The notes under the pieces are model-generated. The model was not told where the DNA came from. It worked only from the letters and a program-made list of their open reading frames with translations, and searched no databases. From CALOBA01 sp942491465 (GTDB lineage: Bacteria; Pseudomonadota; Gammaproteobacteria; Chromatiales; Chromatiaceae): a stretch of DNA of 15,075 nt. The translations under genes were made by a program, and so were the position numbers. This document shows, one piece after another, positions 14,445-15,075 of the stretch. The stretch's first letter is position 1; every line of letters begins with the position of its first letter. The stretch covers positions 1 through 15,075 of the forward strand of contig CALOBA010000055.1 of NCBI GenBank assembly GCA_942491465.1, read 5' to 3'.

Positions 14445-15075
14445 TCATGCCTTGGCGTCGTCCGGCTCTTGGGACGGTTCGTCATCGGCTTCCTTGGCCT
14501 CGATCTGTTCGATGCGCCTGACCCAGCGGTGGCCGAGCTCGGTGAGCCGGACATAGTCCGCCAGGTCGAATGCCTTGCCGGTTTCCATCTGTCCCACGGT
14601 GCGCTCGGGCAGCATCTCCAGCAGCCCGATCGAGCGCAGGCGGCGGATCTCGGAGCGAAGCGAGCCGCGTCCCTTGTAGCCGTCGGTGCGTCCCTGCTGG
14701 AGATTCATCAGGTGCTTGCGCTCGCTTTTCGGCAGGAGCAGCGGCAGCATGAGTGAGATGTCGTCGATCGTATCGGCCTGCCGGCGCAGTGTCTGGTCCT
14801 GTTCCTGCTGCTTTTCCCTGACCCGCGCCAGCATTTCGAGCCTGAAGCCGGCACCTTCGAGCCGCTTCAGCCGATCCGCAATATCCGGCCTCAGCAGCAT
14901 GAGCGCCGCGATGCTGGCCGCCAAGATGATGCCGAAGTGCACCGCATCGATCCGCTGCGTCTCCGGGATGACGCCGAGCACGACGGCCACCGTGTACAGC
15001 GCGACCAGGAGCGCCAGCCCGGTCGCGAGTGCGAGCCGCAGCAGCCGGTGCCCGGGTGGGGATGTGCTGGAGGCA
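14445..15075 (-). CDS. Membrane protein with coiled coil and possible winged helix, 5' end missing
   Basis: I do not recognise the family. The minus-strand frame is open to the window edge, so the start lies outside; GTG 14990 is only an internal option. The visible part has two hydrophobic segments (about LALLVALYTVAVVLGV and FGIILAASIAALMLL). A charged coiled-coil stretch follows (RLEMLARVREKQQEQDQTLRRQ). The C-terminal domain reads LRSEIRRLRSIGLLEM then DYVRLTELGHRWVRRI, which looks like a winged-helix (MarR-like) fold. The tail is acidic. A membrane-anchored sensor or regulator is possible but unproven. It converges on the S24 gene with 138 bases between them. Confidence 0.7.
   Translation of the reverse strand, partial: ASSTSPPGHRLLRLALATGLALLVALYTVAVVLGVIPETQRIDAVHFGIILAASIAALMLLRPDIADRLKRLEGAGFRLEMLARVREKQQEQDQTLRRQADTIDDISLMLPLLLPKSERKHLMNLQQGRTDGYKGRGSLRSEIRRLRSIGLLEMLPERTVGQMETGKAFDLADYVRLTELGHRWVRRIEQIEAKEADDEPSQEPDDAKA

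Noticed and set aside
1..15075. CRISPR arrays, tRNA or rRNA genes
   Set aside because: No regularly spaced direct repeats and no recognisable tRNA or rRNA segments on either strand.

Overview
The window is high-GC proteobacterial DNA, apparently an integrated or plasmid-borne conjugative element joined to chromosome-like accessory genes. VirB/TrbM transfer genes, an ISAs1-family insertion sequence, and a LexA resembling the second LexA (LexA2) of some Proteobacteria fit a high-GC member of that phylum. A purple sulfur gammaproteobacterium is plausible but not proven. The LexA-box type seen here (GTTC-N7-GTTC) is best known from Alphaproteobacteria, so the class stays open.

Region 1 (1-7362, + strand) is a compact P-type type IV secretion operon: virB6 (5' end outside the window), a virB7-like lipoprotein, virB8, virB9, virB10, virB11, virD4 and trbM. 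Most junctions overlap by a few bases, which suggests translational coupling. VirB6, VirB8 and VirB10 would form the inner-membrane part, VirB7, VirB9 and VirB10 the outer-membrane core, and VirB11 and VirD4 the ATPases. virB6 to virB10 are intact. virB11 and virD4 are each broken by frameshifts although their ATPase motifs remain. No relaxase or VirB4 is visible in the window.

Region 2 (7363-9302) is decaying mobile DNA. It holds a frameshifted small helical protein gene, a possible antisense Tn3-type transposase remnant, three tight palindromes (one of 32 bp, perfect), and a complete 1211-bp ISAs1-family element (8035-9245) with matching terminal inverted repeats but no visible target duplication.

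Region 3 (9303-12895) has an unrecognised gene of lower GC on the + strand. It converges on, and overlaps, a secreted trypsin/lysyl-endopeptidase-like protease on the - strand. A lipoprotein with an alpha/beta-hydrolase GHSLG motif lies next to the protease on the same strand.

Region 4 (13153-15075) is an SOS-type module. A complete lexA (- strand) is divergent from a LexA-like protein that has the S24 self-cleavage domain but no DNA-binding domain (+ strand). Between them lie two 18-bp operators, 16/18 identical and in inverted orientation. A membrane protein with a coiled coil and a possible winged helix (- strand, 5' end outside the window) converges on the second gene. The lexA pair with its shared double operator is the most interesting part of the window.
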